Under the pieces are notes generated by a model. It had not been told where the DNA came from, did no database searches, and saw only the letters and a program-made list of their open reading frames with translations. 64,000 nt of DNA, taken from NCBI GenBank assembly GCA_049324115.1, contig JBMOMN010000035.1, forward strand, positions 6,923 to 70,922, in the 5' to 3' direction. Shown here piece after piece: positions 15,478 through 24,913 of the stretch (its first letter is position 1; each line of letters opens with the position of its first letter). This DNA comes from UBA5796 sp040752455. GTDB taxonomy: Bacteria; Chloroflexota; Anaerolineae; Anaerolineales; Villigracilaceae. Both the position numbers and the translations under genes were made by a program.

Positions 15478-18318
15478 CTAATTTGCCAGTTCCACCTTCA
15501 CGGCGGTGACTTTGTATTCGGGGATTTTCGACACGGGGTCGAGCGCGGCCTGGGTCAACTCGTTGGCCGAGGCGTCGGGGAAGTGGAAGTTGGCGTAGAC
15601 CATGCCGGGCGGGACCCGGTCTGTGACCCAGGCTTGGGCCTCGATGCTGCCCCGCCGCGATGAAACACGCACCACGTTCCTGCCATTAATGCCCATCCTG
15701 GCGGCATCCTCGGGGTTCACTTCGATCAAGGCTTCACCATAAACCTGCATCAGGCCCCTGGCGCGGCGGGTCATCTGTCCGCCGTGCCAGTGGTACAGCA
15801 CCCGTCCGGTGGACATGACCATCGGGTAGTCGTCGCTGGGTTCCTCGGCGGGCGGGATGTGGTCAATCGGATGGAATTTGCCCAAGCCGCGGGTGAACTT
15901 GCCGGTGTGCAGCACCGGCGTGCCGTGGTGTTCCGAAGTCGGGCAGGGCCATTGCAGGCGCTCACCGGCCTCGAGCCGGGCGTGGGTGATGCCGCCGTAG
16001 GATGGCGCGAGGGCGTTGATCTCGTCCATGATGGCGGAGGTGTCGGGGTAGTCCCAGCCGGCGAACGGCCCGTTTAACGGAAGCAGGTCGGGGGTCCCGG
16101 CCAGGATGCGCCTGGCGATTTCAGCGGTGATCCACCAGTCAGGCCTGGCGTCCCCGGGCGGCTCGACCGCCTGGCGGACCATCTGCACCCGCCGTTCGGT
16201 GTTGGTAAATGTCCCGGTTTTTTCGGCGAAGGAAACGCCGGGGAGCAGGACGTCGGCATACGCTGCGGTTTCGGAGGGGAAGATCTCCTGCAGGACGAGG
16301 AAATCCACCTGTTCGAGACATTCGCGGATGTGGTGCGTGTCGGGATCCGACATGACCGGGTCTTCGCCGAGGACGTAAAGGGCGTGGGTCTTGCCTTCGA
16401 GGATGCCGGGCATCATTTCGGTGACGGTCATGCCTACTTTATCGGAAAGGATGAAAGATGAAAGATGAGAGATGAATTCATCTTTCATCTTTCCGATTTC
16501 ATCTTTTGTCTTAAGCCCCCAGGCTTTGGAGAATTTCTCGATGGCTTCGGGCGAAGTGACCGGCTGGTAGGCCGGGAACACGTTCGGCAGGCCGCCCATA
16601 TCGCAGGCTCCCTGGACGTTGTTCTGTCCCCGGAGCGGGTTGACGCCGCCGCCGGGCACGCCCATGTTGCCGAGCAGCATTTGCAGGTTGGCCAGGTCAA
16701 TCACGTTGCGCACGCCGGTGATGTGCTGGGTGATGCCCATCGCCCAGATGACGGCCATCGGCTTGCTGGCGGCCATGATCCCGGCCGCCTCGTAAAGCTG
16801 GCTGACCGGCACGCCGGTAATCGTGGAGACCAGGGCGGGCGGGTATTCCATGATCGTGGCCTTGAACTCGTCGAAGCCCTCGGTGCGCCCGGCAATGAAA
16901 TCCTTGTCCTCCCGGCCCTGGTCGAGGAGGATGAACATCAGGCCGTTGAGCAGGGCGATGTCGGTGCCGGGCTTGTGCCGCAGGTGGAGCGTGGCAAAGT
17001 CGCATAGGTCAATCCGGCGGGGATCGGCGACGATCAGCTTTGCGCCGCGGAAACGCACCGCCCTCCGCAGCATCGTCCCGAAGACCGGGTGCTGCTCGGT
17101 GGTATTGGAGCCGATGACGAAGAAGGCTTCCGCTTGTTGGGAGACGTCGTCCATGCTGTTGGACATGGCGCCCGAACCGAAGGAGGCGGCCAGACCGGCC
17201 ACCGTGCTGGAGTGTCAGAGACGGGCGCAGTGGTCAATGTTGTTGGTCCCTATGACCTGCCGCGCCAGTTTGTTCATCAGGTAGTTTTCTTCGTTCAGGC
17301 ATTTGGCTGAGGTGAGGATACCGATGCTGTCTGCCCCGTAGGTGTTGCGTGTTGTGGTGAGCTTTTGGGCGGTGATATCGAGGGCGGTCTCCCAGTCGGT
17401 TTCGATCCAGTCCCAGGCGTTGCCTTTGAGACGTTTGGGCTTGCGCTCGAGCAGGTACCGGCGGACGCGCGGCTGCTTCAGCCGGTCGGGGTGGTGGATG
17501 TAATCGTAGCCGTAACGTCCTTTGACGCACAGCGCCATCCCGTTGACCGGAGCCTCCGGGCTGGAGGCCACGCCGATGACTTTTCCGTGCTTGACCAGCA
17601 GGTCGAACTGGCAGCCGACGCCGCAATAGGAGCAGGTCGTAGTGACTTTGGCCACCTGGCGGGCGCGGGCGCTGCCCTGGCCGTAGCTCAATTTGTTGGA
17701 GAGCGCCCCGGTCGGGCAATAGGCCACACATTGGCCGCAGGATTCGCAGCGGGCTTCGAGCATGGTCGTCCCGGCCCCGGCGACGATGATCTCCTCGAAG
17801 CCGCGTTTGGCGACGCCCCACACGTCCCGCACCTGGACCTCGGCGCAGGCCGCTACGCAGCGGCGGCACAGGATACATTTGTTGAAATCCACCCGCACGA
17901 AGGGATTGGGATCGCTATCCACCTGGTAACGCGTGCCCCTGGTTCCCCAGGCGGGCGCATTCACCTGGTAATCGTAAGCCAGGTCCTGCAACTCGCACTC
18001 GCCGCCGACATCGCAGGTCAGGCAATCTTGCGGGTGGTTGGCCAGCATCAGGCCAAGCGAGAGTTTGCGGGAGGCCACGGCTTTCGGGCTTTCAGTCTCG
18101 ATTTCCATGCCCTCCCAAACCTGGGTTACGCAGGCGGCTTGCAGGAAGCGCGAGCCTTTGACCTCCACCACGCACATGCGGCAGTTGCCGGTCGGCGAGA
18201 GGTCCTTGTGGTAGCACAGGGTCGGGATGCGGACGTTGGCCTCGCGGGCGACTTCCAGAATGGTCTGCCCTGGTTGGGCTTCGATTTTCGTTCCGTTGAG
18301 GGTAAGGTTTATCGCCAT
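15478..18318 (-). CDS. fdhA: NAD-dependent formate dehydrogenase alpha subunit, selenocysteine-containing
   Basis: One 946-residue selenoprotein, read through an in-frame UGA (residue 368, bases 17215-17217). N-terminal NuoG-like part: [2Fe-2S] ligands C35, C46, C49, C63; His-Cys [4Fe-4S] ligands H95, C99, C102, C108; two ferredoxin-type clusters (C148-C158 and C191-C201). The molybdopterin domain opens with CSYCGVGC (C229, C232, C236, plus C264). UGA falls in CARL-U-HSSTVAGL, exactly where FdhF-type enzymes have selenocysteine, and the frame continues without a break. It oxidises formate to CO2 (or the reverse) and passes electrons to the NuoEF-like subunit encoded 3 bases upstream. Residues of roughly 603-625 are an extra, palindrome-encoded insert. 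The short frames on either side of UGA are not separate genes. Confidence 0.92.
16444..16497. repeat. Palindromic insert inside fdhA
   Basis: Contains a 32-bp palindrome with one mismatched pair, centred on GAATTC (16461-16492) and built from GATGAAAGATGA-type units. It is translated in frame as KMKDEFISHLSSF within the alpha subunit. A related peptide and repeat occur in the methyltransferase gene near 29720-29780. Confidence 0.75.
17185..17203 (-). promoter_or_regulatory. Bacterial SECIS element of fdhA
   Basis: Immediately 3' of the UGA the mRNA can fold GGTGGCC-GGTCT-GGCCGCC, a 7-bp stem (one G-U pair) closing a GGUCU loop. The distance from UGA to the loop is 18 nt. From memory, the E. 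coli fdhF SECIS has the same GGUCU loop at the same distance. It would recruit SelB with Sec-tRNA. Confidence 0.85.
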
Positions 18319-18321
18319 GGT

Positions 18322-20046
18322 TCACCTGTTCTCCGCTTTCTCGAATGCGGCATCGAAATTCTTCATCGCCGAATTCATCGGGATCGGCACGGATTGTCCC
18401 AGGCCGCAGAAGGAAGCCAGCAGCATGTTTTCCGAGAGCGCCTTCAGTTCGGCCACGTCACCAGGCTGGCCCATCCCGATCGCCATGCGGGTCAGGATCT
18501 CCGCCGAGCGCCAGGCGCCGGCCCGACAGGGGGTACACTTGCCGCAGGATTCGGCGGCGAAGAAGTGCAGCAGCTCGCGCAGGAAGGCGACCGGGGAAAC
18601 CGTCTGGTCGCAGACCAGGAACGCGCCGGCCCCGAGCGAAATCCCCTTTTGGGAGGAAGCGTAATCGAGCGGGACGTCGAGCATGTCCCCGTTTACGATC
18701 GTCCCCGCGGCCCCGCCGCACAGGGCAAACTGGAAAGTCGAGCCGTCCTGCATCCCGCCGCCGAATTCCTCGATGATCTGGCGCAGGCTCAGGCCGAAGG
18801 GCGCTTCGAACAGGCCGGGGTTCCTGACGTGGCCGAGCACCATGTACAATTTCGTGCCGGGGGTGGCATAGTCCGAGAGCGATTTCCACCAGTCCGCGCC
18901 GTTCTTGAGGATGTGCGGCACCGCCGCAAATGACTCGACGTTGTTGACCGCAGTCGGTTGGCCGCGGAAGCCGTAGCTCGGCGGGTAAGGCGGACGCAGG
19001 CGCGGCTCGCCGCGTTTGCCTTCGAGCGATTCGATCAGGGCGGTCTCCTCGCCGCAGATGTAGGCCCCCGCGCCGCGATGGACGTGAACTTTGAACGAGA
19101 AGCCGGTTCCGAGGATGTTCGGGCCGAGATAACCCATCGCTTCGGCCTGCCGGATGGCCTGTTCCAGGCGGCGGGCCTGGTATTCGTACTCGCCGCGGAT
19201 GTAGATCCAGGCTTCCGTAGCGCCGCAGGCGTAGCCGCCGATGGCGATCCCTTCGAGTAACTGGTGCGGGTTGGCGTCAATCAGGACGCGGTCCTTGAAG
19301 ATCAGCGGCTCGGATTCGTCGGCGTTGCAGATCATGTACTTGGGCGAACCTTTGGCCCCGGCTACGAAACGCCACTTGCGCCCGACCGGGAATCCCGCCC
19401 CACCGCGTCCCTGCAAGCCGGAAGCCTCGACCAGGTCGAGCACTGCTTCCGGTTTCATCTGGAGCGCGGACTTCAGTCCGTTGTACGCGCCATATTCCAG
19501 CGCCGAATCAATCGAATCGGGGTTGATCTTGTCGGCATTGGACATCATCACCCGCACTTCACCGGGGCGCGGCTGCGAGTAGTCCGTCGAGACCCCGCGC
19601 CAGCCGCCGCAGAGCTTCGGGGCGTCCTCGCCGGTGACGGGTCCGGCCTGCTCGTCGTTGACCAGCACCGCCGGGGCGCGGTCGCACAATCCCAGGCAGG
19701 AGGTGCGTTCGACGGTCCAACTATCCCCGACGGCTGACAGGGCGCTGCTCACCGGGGATGGCTCGCTGGCCCGTTTCAGCCAGCACACCGGCCCATCGCA
19801 CACCCGCAGGATGTTCTTGCGTTCCTCCAGAGACAGCATGGAATAGAAGGTTGCCATGCCGTAGACTTTGTGGGCAGGGATATGCAAAGCCCGGGCCGTG
19901 TCGGTGATGGCGGCGGGCGTGAGCCGGTTTGCGGCGTCCAGGTCTTTGAGCACTTCCAACGTGGCTTCACTCGTCCCCCCGTGATGCCGGACGAGTTTTT
20001 CGATTTCCGGGGCGATCGGTTTATAGGTGATTTTTTTGTTGGTCAT
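18322..20046 (-). CDS. Formate dehydrogenase NADH-oxidising subunit, NuoE-NuoF fusion
   Basis: 574 residues. Residues 1-150 are a NuoE-like thioredoxin-fold domain with [2Fe-2S] ligands C83, C88, C117 and C121. From about 170 on it is NuoF-like: the NADH/FMN loop GRGGAGFPVGRKW, the NADESEP motif, and [4Fe-4S] ligands C501, C504, C507 (SCGKCTPCR) and C547. The same fused layout is known from HoxF and from the beta subunit of some soluble NAD-linked formate dehydrogenases. It passes electrons between the alpha subunit's cluster chain and NAD. The gene precedes fdhA in the operon. No separate NuoE or FdhD gene is nearby. Confidence 0.88.
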   Translation of the reverse strand: MTNKKITYKPIAPEIEKLVRHHGGTSEATLEVLKDLDAANRLTPAAITDTARALHIPAHKVYGMATFYSMLSLEERKNILRVCDGPVCWLKRASEPSPVSSALSAVGDSWTVERTSCLGLCDRAPAVLVNDEQAGPVTGEDAPKLCGGWRGVSTDYSQPRPGEVRVMMSNADKINPDSIDSALEYGAYNGLKSALQMKPEAVLDLVEASGLQGRGGAGFPVGRKWRFVAGAKGSPKYMICNADESEPLIFKDRVLIDANPHQLLEGIAIGGYACGATEAWIYIRGEYEYQARRLEQAIRQAEAMGYLGPNILGTGFSFKVHVHRGAGAYICGEETALIESLEGKRGEPRLRPPYPPSYGFRGQPTAVNNVESFAAVPHILKNGADWWKSLSDYATPGTKLYMVLGHVRNPGLFEAPFGLSLRQIIEEFGGGMQDGSTFQFALCGGAAGTIVNGDMLDVPLDYASSQKGISLGAGAFLVCDQTVSPVAFLRELLHFFAAESCGKCTPCRAGAWRSAEILTRMAIGMGQPGDVAELKALSENMLLASFCGLGQSVPIPMNSAMKNFDAAFEKAENR

Positions 20047-20186
20047 AAGGCCTCACTATGCGTCCACCCTAATTATGGCTTCTATCTCCAATCCTGATAA
20101 GTTGCATTAGTCGTTAATTCTTTGGTACGTTCATCCTGTTTTGTGACAAAAAGAACGCAATTCCGAACAGGCCCTCTTTTCAGGCT

Positions 20187-20232
20187 GGGTGGATGAACGG
20201 ATGGGTGGATGAACGGATGGGTGGATGGATGA
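20187..20232. repeat. Tandem 16-bp repeat
   Basis: Two perfect copies of GGGTGGATGAACGGAT are followed by a partial third. It lies in the 297-base gap between the divergent formate dehydrogenase operon and the Yip1 gene. Apart from this repeat, no promoter or RNA gene was recognised in that gap. Confidence 0.75.
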
Positions 20233-20343
20233 AAGGTTTCGACCGCTGACCGAAGCGCGCAGGCAAACCAGGAGGTTTTTCGCGCCGCCCCGCCCTCCCG
20301 TGATAGAATCCGGCTGTCGCTTATCCAGAAACGTTGAGGAGAA

Positions 20344-21117
20344 ATGACCACATCCAATTCCGAGACACCCTGGCGTTTTTCGTTCAACCGCCTCTTGCAA
20401 GTCTTGACCAAACCCGGTCTGGTGTTCGACTGGGTCGCTTCAGAGAGCGGCCGGCTCTGGCTCACGCCGCTGCTGCTGCTCACCGTCGTCACCCTGGCGC
20501 GGGTCGCCGTCAGCGGATGGCTGCAAGCCCGGGCCGCCATGATGGGGGAGATCCCGCTGCCGCCAGACTGGATCTATTACACCCCCGAAATGCAGGAACA
20601 ATACATGCAGGCCGCCCAGGCCACGTCGAGTCCGGTGTTCGTCTACGTGCTGCCGGCCGTGATCGGGCTTGCCGCCATCTGGCTGGGCTGGCTGATCGTC
20701 AGTTCCCTGCTGCACCTGGCCTTCACCCTCTCCGGCGGGCGCGGGACGACCCTGACTTCCCTGAACGTGGTCGCCTGGGCCGGGGTGCCTTTCAGCCTGC
20801 GCGAGATCCTGCGGGTCATCTATCTGATGATCGTCAGGCATCCGATCGCCAGCGCCGGGTTGTCCGGCTTTGTGAACACGACCGACGGAGGCGGATCGCT
20901 CTTCCTTTCGGGACTGCTGGCCCTGACCGACATTTTCCTGGTCTGGCACGTGATCCTGCTCATCGCCGGGTCGAAACGGACCGAGGCCGTATCCGGCCCA
21001 AAGGCCGCCGTCGTGGCCCTGATCGTGATCCTGCTCGTGCTGGCCGTCCAGGCGGCTTTCACCTACGCCGGCGGGCTGCTGGGCGGGATGATGATCTCAC
21101 GTCCTTTTTACTTCTAA
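20344..21117 (+). CDS. Yip1-domain membrane protein
   Basis: A 257-residue polytopic protein with five or so hydrophobic segments and the Yip1-family layout: a soluble N-terminus with FNRLLQVLTKPGLVFDW, then helices around 42-60, 100-125, 140-165, 185-208 and 222-245. The family in bacteria is poorly characterised and often encoded beside ABC exporters. GAGGAGA precedes the ATG. The stop codon is 3 bases before the ABC ATPase gene, so the two are probably co-expressed; a role in assembly of that transporter is a guess. Confidence 0.65.
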   Translation: MTTSNSETPWRFSFNRLLQVLTKPGLVFDWVASESGRLWLTPLLLLTVVTLARVAVSGWLQARAAMMGEIPLPPDWIYYTPEMQEQYMQAAQATSSPVFVYVLPAVIGLAAIWLGWLIVSSLLHLAFTLSGGRGTTLTSLNVVAWAGVPFSLREILRVIYLMIVRHPIASAGLSGFVNTTDGGGSLFLSGLLALTDIFLVWHVILLIAGSKRTEAVSGPKAAVVALIVILLVLAVQAAFTYAGGLLGGMMISRPFYF

Positions 21118-21120
21118 TAT

Positions 21121-21846
21121 ATGGGATCAACCGTCAACCTGTCCGCGCTCAAAAAACATTACCAGATGGGGGGCGTCACCGTCCGCGCCCTCGACGGCGT
21201 GGACCTGGACATCCCGGCCAACGCCTTCACGGTGGTGATGGGGCCGTCCGGTTCGGGCAAGAGCACCCTGCTTTACCTGGTCGGCGGCCTCGACCGTCCG
21301 ACCTCGGGCGGGGTGAAAGTCGCCGGGCAAGACCTGGAGGCCATGGACGAGAACCAACTGGCCGGGTTCCGCCGCCAGGCGGTGGGTTTCATCTTCCAAT
21401 CCTTCAACCTGATCCCGTCCATGTCGGCCCTGGACAACGTCATCTTCCCGATGCAGTTCGCCCGCGTCTCGCGGCGGGAGCGCTCGGAGCGCGCCCACGC
21501 ACTGCTCGAACGGGTGGGGCTGGGCGACCGCTCCCGCCACAAACCGACCGAGATGTCGGGCGGCCAGCAGCAGCGGGTGGCGATTGCCCGTGCCCTGGTC
21601 AACGATCCGCAGTTGATCCTGGCCGACGAACCGACCGGCAACCTGGACACGGCCAGCGGCAACAACATCGCCCACGTCCTGGCTGAATTGCACAAGAGCG
21701 GGCGGACGGTGATCGTGGTCACGCACGACCCGCGCATGTTGCGCTACGCCACCCACGTCGTTTACCTCCTGGACGGGAAAGTGGTCAGCGAAGCCGATTA
21801 CCAGCGGGCGATCCTGCTTTCCGAAGTCCCCGCCGCCGACGATTGA
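21121..21846 (+). CDS. ABC transporter ATP-binding protein (MacB/LolD class)
   Basis: A 241-residue ATPase with Walker A GPSGSGKST, the Q-loop region FIFQSFNLIPSMSALDNV, signature SGGQQQRVAIARAL, Walker B LILADEPTGNLD and the switch histidine in VTHDPRM. The wording ADEPTGNLD and the length place it with MacB/LolD/FtsE-type ATPases that drive mechanotransmission rather than channel transport. Its partner permease is encoded two genes downstream. Confidence 0.9.
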   Translation: MGSTVNLSALKKHYQMGGVTVRALDGVDLDIPANAFTVVMGPSGSGKSTLLYLVGGLDRPTSGGVKVAGQDLEAMDENQLAGFRRQAVGFIFQSFNLIPSMSALDNVIFPMQFARVSRRERSERAHALLERVGLGDRSRHKPTEMSGGQQQRVAIARALVNDPQLILADEPTGNLDTASGNNIAHVLAELHKSGRTVIVVTHDPRMLRYATHVVYLLDGKVVSEADYQRAILLSEVPAADD

Positions 21847-21874
21847 TCCCGTTTCGATTATTCGGAGAATAACC

Positions 21875-23563
21875 ATGTCTCAAGTCCAACACAAGCTCTC
21901 CCGCCTGATTGCCCTGGCCCTGGTCTTGCTGGCTGCGCTGGTGCCGTCTTCGGCGCTGGCGATCAGCCTGGTCACAGTCACGCCCGGACAGATCACCAAC
22001 GACGCGGCGACCACGATCCAGGTCGAGGGGACCCAGTTCGTCTCCGGGGCGGTCGTCTCCCTCAACGGTTACGGAGACCTGAGCACGGCCTTCGTCAGCA
22101 AGCGGGCGCTGACCGCCGTGGTCCCGGCCGGCGTCCCGGCGGGCATCTACACCGTCACCGTCACCAATCCGGGCGGCGGGTCGGCCTCGCTGGCCAACGG
22201 GTTGACCGTCTCCGATCCCCAGCCGGCGGAACGCCCGCTGCTGGTCGTCACCGGCTACAAAGGGACGGTGGGAACGGTCCATTTCGGCGAGGAAATGAGT
22301 ATCGTCGTCACCATCAAGAACGCCGGGCAGAAGACGGCCCGCAACGTCCAGGCAACTTTCGGGATCGGCGACCTGATCCCGCGCACGACCGGCGGGTTGG
22401 TGGCCGTCGGGGACGTGGCCGCTGGCAACAAGGCCACCTTCGACCAGCCGATGACCGTCGCTTACGGCCTGTGGGGCAAGAGCATGGTCTCCACCGACAT
22501 GACCCTGACCTATTCCGACGAAAGCGGCGCAGCCTTCTCGGAAAAGTTCACCCTGGTGTTATCGCTCGAACCCCCGCCTTATTACACTGAAACGCCCACG
22601 CCGAGCGCGCTCGAACAGCGCCCGCAACTGGTGATCTCGTCTTACAAAACCGGCCAGGAACTGCTCCAGCCGGGGTCGCAGTTCACCCTTAGCCTCGGCT
22701 TCACCAACGTCGGCCTGTCGGATGCGCGCCAGATCGTGATGATCCTGGGCGGGGGCAGCGCCACGGGCGGCTCGGCGGGCGAGGGCACGCCTTCTCCCGG
22801 CGGCGGCATTTCGGGCGGGAGCGGCGAATTCACCAACTTTGCGCCGATCGGGTCATCGAACGTCCAGTCGCTGGGCGACCTGCCCGCCGGTTCGACCTCG
22901 AACGTCAACGCCAGCCTGGTGGTGAACGTCTCGACCAATCCCGGCGCATACCCGCTCAAGATCTCGTTCGCCTACCTGGACGAGGACGGGGCGACCTTCA
23001 ACGACGACCAGGTGATCACCCTGCTCGTTTACAGCCTGCCGAACGTGGACGTCAGCTTCTACCGCCCGCCCGACCCGTTGATGGCCGGGCAGCCCGGCTC
23101 GCTGCCGCTGCAAATCGTCAACATCGGACGCAAGTCCGCCATCCTGGGCAACATGCGGGTCGAAGCTGAGGGCGCGTCCCTCGAAAACGCCCAGACCCTG
23201 GTCGGGATCCTCGAACCGGGCGGGTTCTTCACCCTCGACCCTACCGTGTTCCCCGAAGCGCCCGGCACGCTGGAACTGACCGTCACCGTGGATTACACCG
23301 ACGATTTCAACCAGCCCCGCAGCATCACCAAACACCTGAGCGTGGACGTGATGGACATGCCGGTCGAACCCTTCCCGCCGGAGGGCGGCGAGATCCCGGT
23401 TGACGGCGTTCCGTCCGAGCCGGAAACCTTCTGGCAGAAGCTCTGGCGCTTCGTCCTCGGCCTGCTGGGGCTGGACAGCGCCGCGCCCTCGGTCGAACCT
23501 GTCCCCGGCGAGACCGTCCCCGAAACCGAACCGCCGGTCATCATCCCCGGCGGCAAGGGATAG
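21875..23563 (+). CDS. Secreted IPT/TIG and CARDB-type repeat protein linked to an ABC transporter
   Basis: 562 residues with a signal peptide (about 1-29, ending in ALA). Residues 30-112 form an IPT/TIG immunoglobulin-like domain (VTPGQITNDAATTIQVEG). Three CARDB-like beta-sandwich blocks follow, starting near LLVVTGYKG, LVISSYKTG and VDVSFYRPP, with a Gly/Ser-rich loop near 295-320. The C-terminus carries an aromatic amphipathic stretch (FWQKLWRFVLGLLGLD) and a Pro/Glu-rich tail, perhaps a membrane-surface anchor. Located between the ATPase and permease genes, it may replace the periplasmic adaptor of MacAB-type systems or be the exported or assembled product. GGAGA precedes the ATG. Confidence 0.65.
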   Translation: MSQVQHKLSRLIALALVLLAALVPSSALAISLVTVTPGQITNDAATTIQVEGTQFVSGAVVSLNGYGDLSTAFVSKRALTAVVPAGVPAGIYTVTVTNPGGGSASLANGLTVSDPQPAERPLLVVTGYKGTVGTVHFGEEMSIVVTIKNAGQKTARNVQATFGIGDLIPRTTGGLVAVGDVAAGNKATFDQPMTVAYGLWGKSMVSTDMTLTYSDESGAAFSEKFTLVLSLEPPPYYTETPTPSALEQRPQLVISSYKTGQELLQPGSQFTLSLGFTNVGLSDARQIVMILGGGSATGGSAGEGTPSPGGGISGGSGEFTNFAPIGSSNVQSLGDLPAGSTSNVNASLVVNVSTNPGAYPLKISFAYLDEDGATFNDDQVITLLVYSLPNVDVSFYRPPDPLMAGQPGSLPLQIVNIGRKSAILGNMRVEAEGASLENAQTLVGILEPGGFFTLDPTVFPEAPGTLELTVTVDYTDDFNQPRSITKHLSVDVMDMPVEPFPPEGGEIPVDGVPSEPETFWQKLWRFVLGLLGLDSAAPSVEPVPGETVPETEPPVIIPGGKG

Positions 23564-23567
23564 CAAA

Positions 23568-24893
23568 ATGAAGTTGTTCGACCTGTTCCGCCTGATCTTC
23601 AGTAACCTGAACCGCCGCAAGGGCCGGGTGGCGCTGACGGCTGTCGGCGTGGTGATCGGAACGGCCGCGGTGGTCATCCTGGTCTCGCTGGCGATCGGCT
23701 TGCAGCAGAGCGCCAACGAACAGTTGTATGGCATCGGCGACCTGAGCCTGATCCAGGTCTCGCCCAATTACGGCGAAATGCCGGTCGTCATGGGTGGAGG
23801 CGGGGGCGGCGGGGGCAAGGAACCGGCCCAGATCCAGACCGTGATCACCAACCAGTCGCTGAAAGATTTCGCCGCCATCCCCGGCGTGGAATCGGTCATC
23901 CCGCGGGATTACCTGATGGCCTCCGGGATGCTCCAGTTCAACCGCCTGGAAGCCGGGATCGGGATGATCGGCGTCGGTCTCGACGACCTCGGCTCGCTGG
24001 GACTGGTCGCCAGCCAGGGCACTACCGCCCTCGAAAAAGGGACCGTCGTGATCGGCCCGATGGTCCCGATGAACTTCTACGACCCGCATTACCGTCCCGG
24101 CCAGGAGCCGCCTCCGCCGCCCGACCTGATGGGCCAGCAGGTCAAGCTGGTGCTGATGAAATGGGACGCGGAAGGCAACGAGATCCGCAAGACCTACCTG
24201 TTGCGGGTGGCCGGCATCCTCGAAGAAAACCGCTCCGAGTCCGACTGGTCAATCTACATGCGCCTGGATGACATGACCGTTTACAACGAATGGGCCATGG
24301 GACGGCGCATCAACCGGGCCAGGGACGGCTATCAGGGCGTGGTCGTCAAAGCTGGTGACGTGGAGCGGGTGCTCGAAATTACCGAGACGATCACGGGCAT
24401 GGGCTACCAGGCCTTTACCGCCCAGTCTTTCGTCGAGGGCATCAACGGGTTTTACGTCGCCATGCAGGTCATCTTCGGCGGGGTGGGAGCGATTGCCCTG
24501 CTGGTGGCGGCCATCGGGATCGCCAACACCATGGCCATGGCCATCCTCGAACGCACGCGTGAGATCGGGTTGATGAAGGCTATCGGCGCAACAAACCGGG
24601 ACGTGCTGCTCATCTTCCTGGGCGAAGCCGCCGGGATCGGCTTCGTCGGCGGCCTGGGAGGAATTTTCTCCGGCTGGCTGGCGGGCCAGATCATCAACGT
24701 GGTCGCACTGGTCTACCTGGCCGGGCAAGCGGCCGAACAGGGCGGGCTGCCGCCCAGCGTGGCGGCCAGCACGCCGCTTTGGCTGCTGTTGTTTGCGCTG
24801 GTCTTCGCCACTTTCATCGGGCTGCTGTCCGGGCTGTACCCGGCCCTGCGGGCGGCGACCATGGTCCCCGTGACCGCGTTGAAATACGAGTGA
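23568..24893 (+). CDS. MacB/FtsX-type ABC transporter permease
   Basis: 441 residues from ATG MKLFDLFRL; the frame further upstream is antisense noise within the previous gene. One N-terminal helix (about 20-42), a large extracytoplasmic domain with a glycine run (MGGGGGGGGKEP) near 75, then three C-terminal FtsX helices with the family phrase ERTREIGLMKAIGATNRDVLLIFLGEA. The start lies 4 bases after the preceding stop. With the upstream ATPase it forms a four-helix-per-subunit MacB-type exporter. No HlyD/MacA adaptor gene is present. Confidence 0.85.
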   Translation: MKLFDLFRLIFSNLNRRKGRVALTAVGVVIGTAAVVILVSLAIGLQQSANEQLYGIGDLSLIQVSPNYGEMPVVMGGGGGGGGKEPAQIQTVITNQSLKDFAAIPGVESVIPRDYLMASGMLQFNRLEAGIGMIGVGLDDLGSLGLVASQGTTALEKGTVVIGPMVPMNFYDPHYRPGQEPPPPPDLMGQQVKLVLMKWDAEGNEIRKTYLLRVAGILEENRSESDWSIYMRLDDMTVYNEWAMGRRINRARDGYQGVVVKAGDVERVLEITETITGMGYQAFTAQSFVEGINGFYVAMQVIFGGVGAIALLVAAIGIANTMAMAILERTREIGLMKAIGATNRDVLLIFLGEAAGIGFVGGLGGIFSGWLAGQIINVVALVYLAGQAAEQGGLPPSVAASTPLWLLLFALVFATFIGLLSGLYPALRAATMVPVTALKYE

Positions 24894-24913
24894 ATAATTT
24901 CAGCAAACCTGGC

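Noticed and set aside
17203..17217. Frameshift or nonsense mutation splitting fdhA
   Set aside because: The reading frame is unbroken across the UGA, the codon sits at the Sec position and a SECIS hairpin follows at the right distance.
17365..18933. Plus-strand open frame (522 codons) opposite fdhA and the NuoEF-like gene
   Set aside because: Spans the junction of two genes with clear Fe-S motifs; no domain of its own.
20187..20232. CRISPR array
   Set aside because: The repeats are directly adjacent with no spacers and no cas genes are present.
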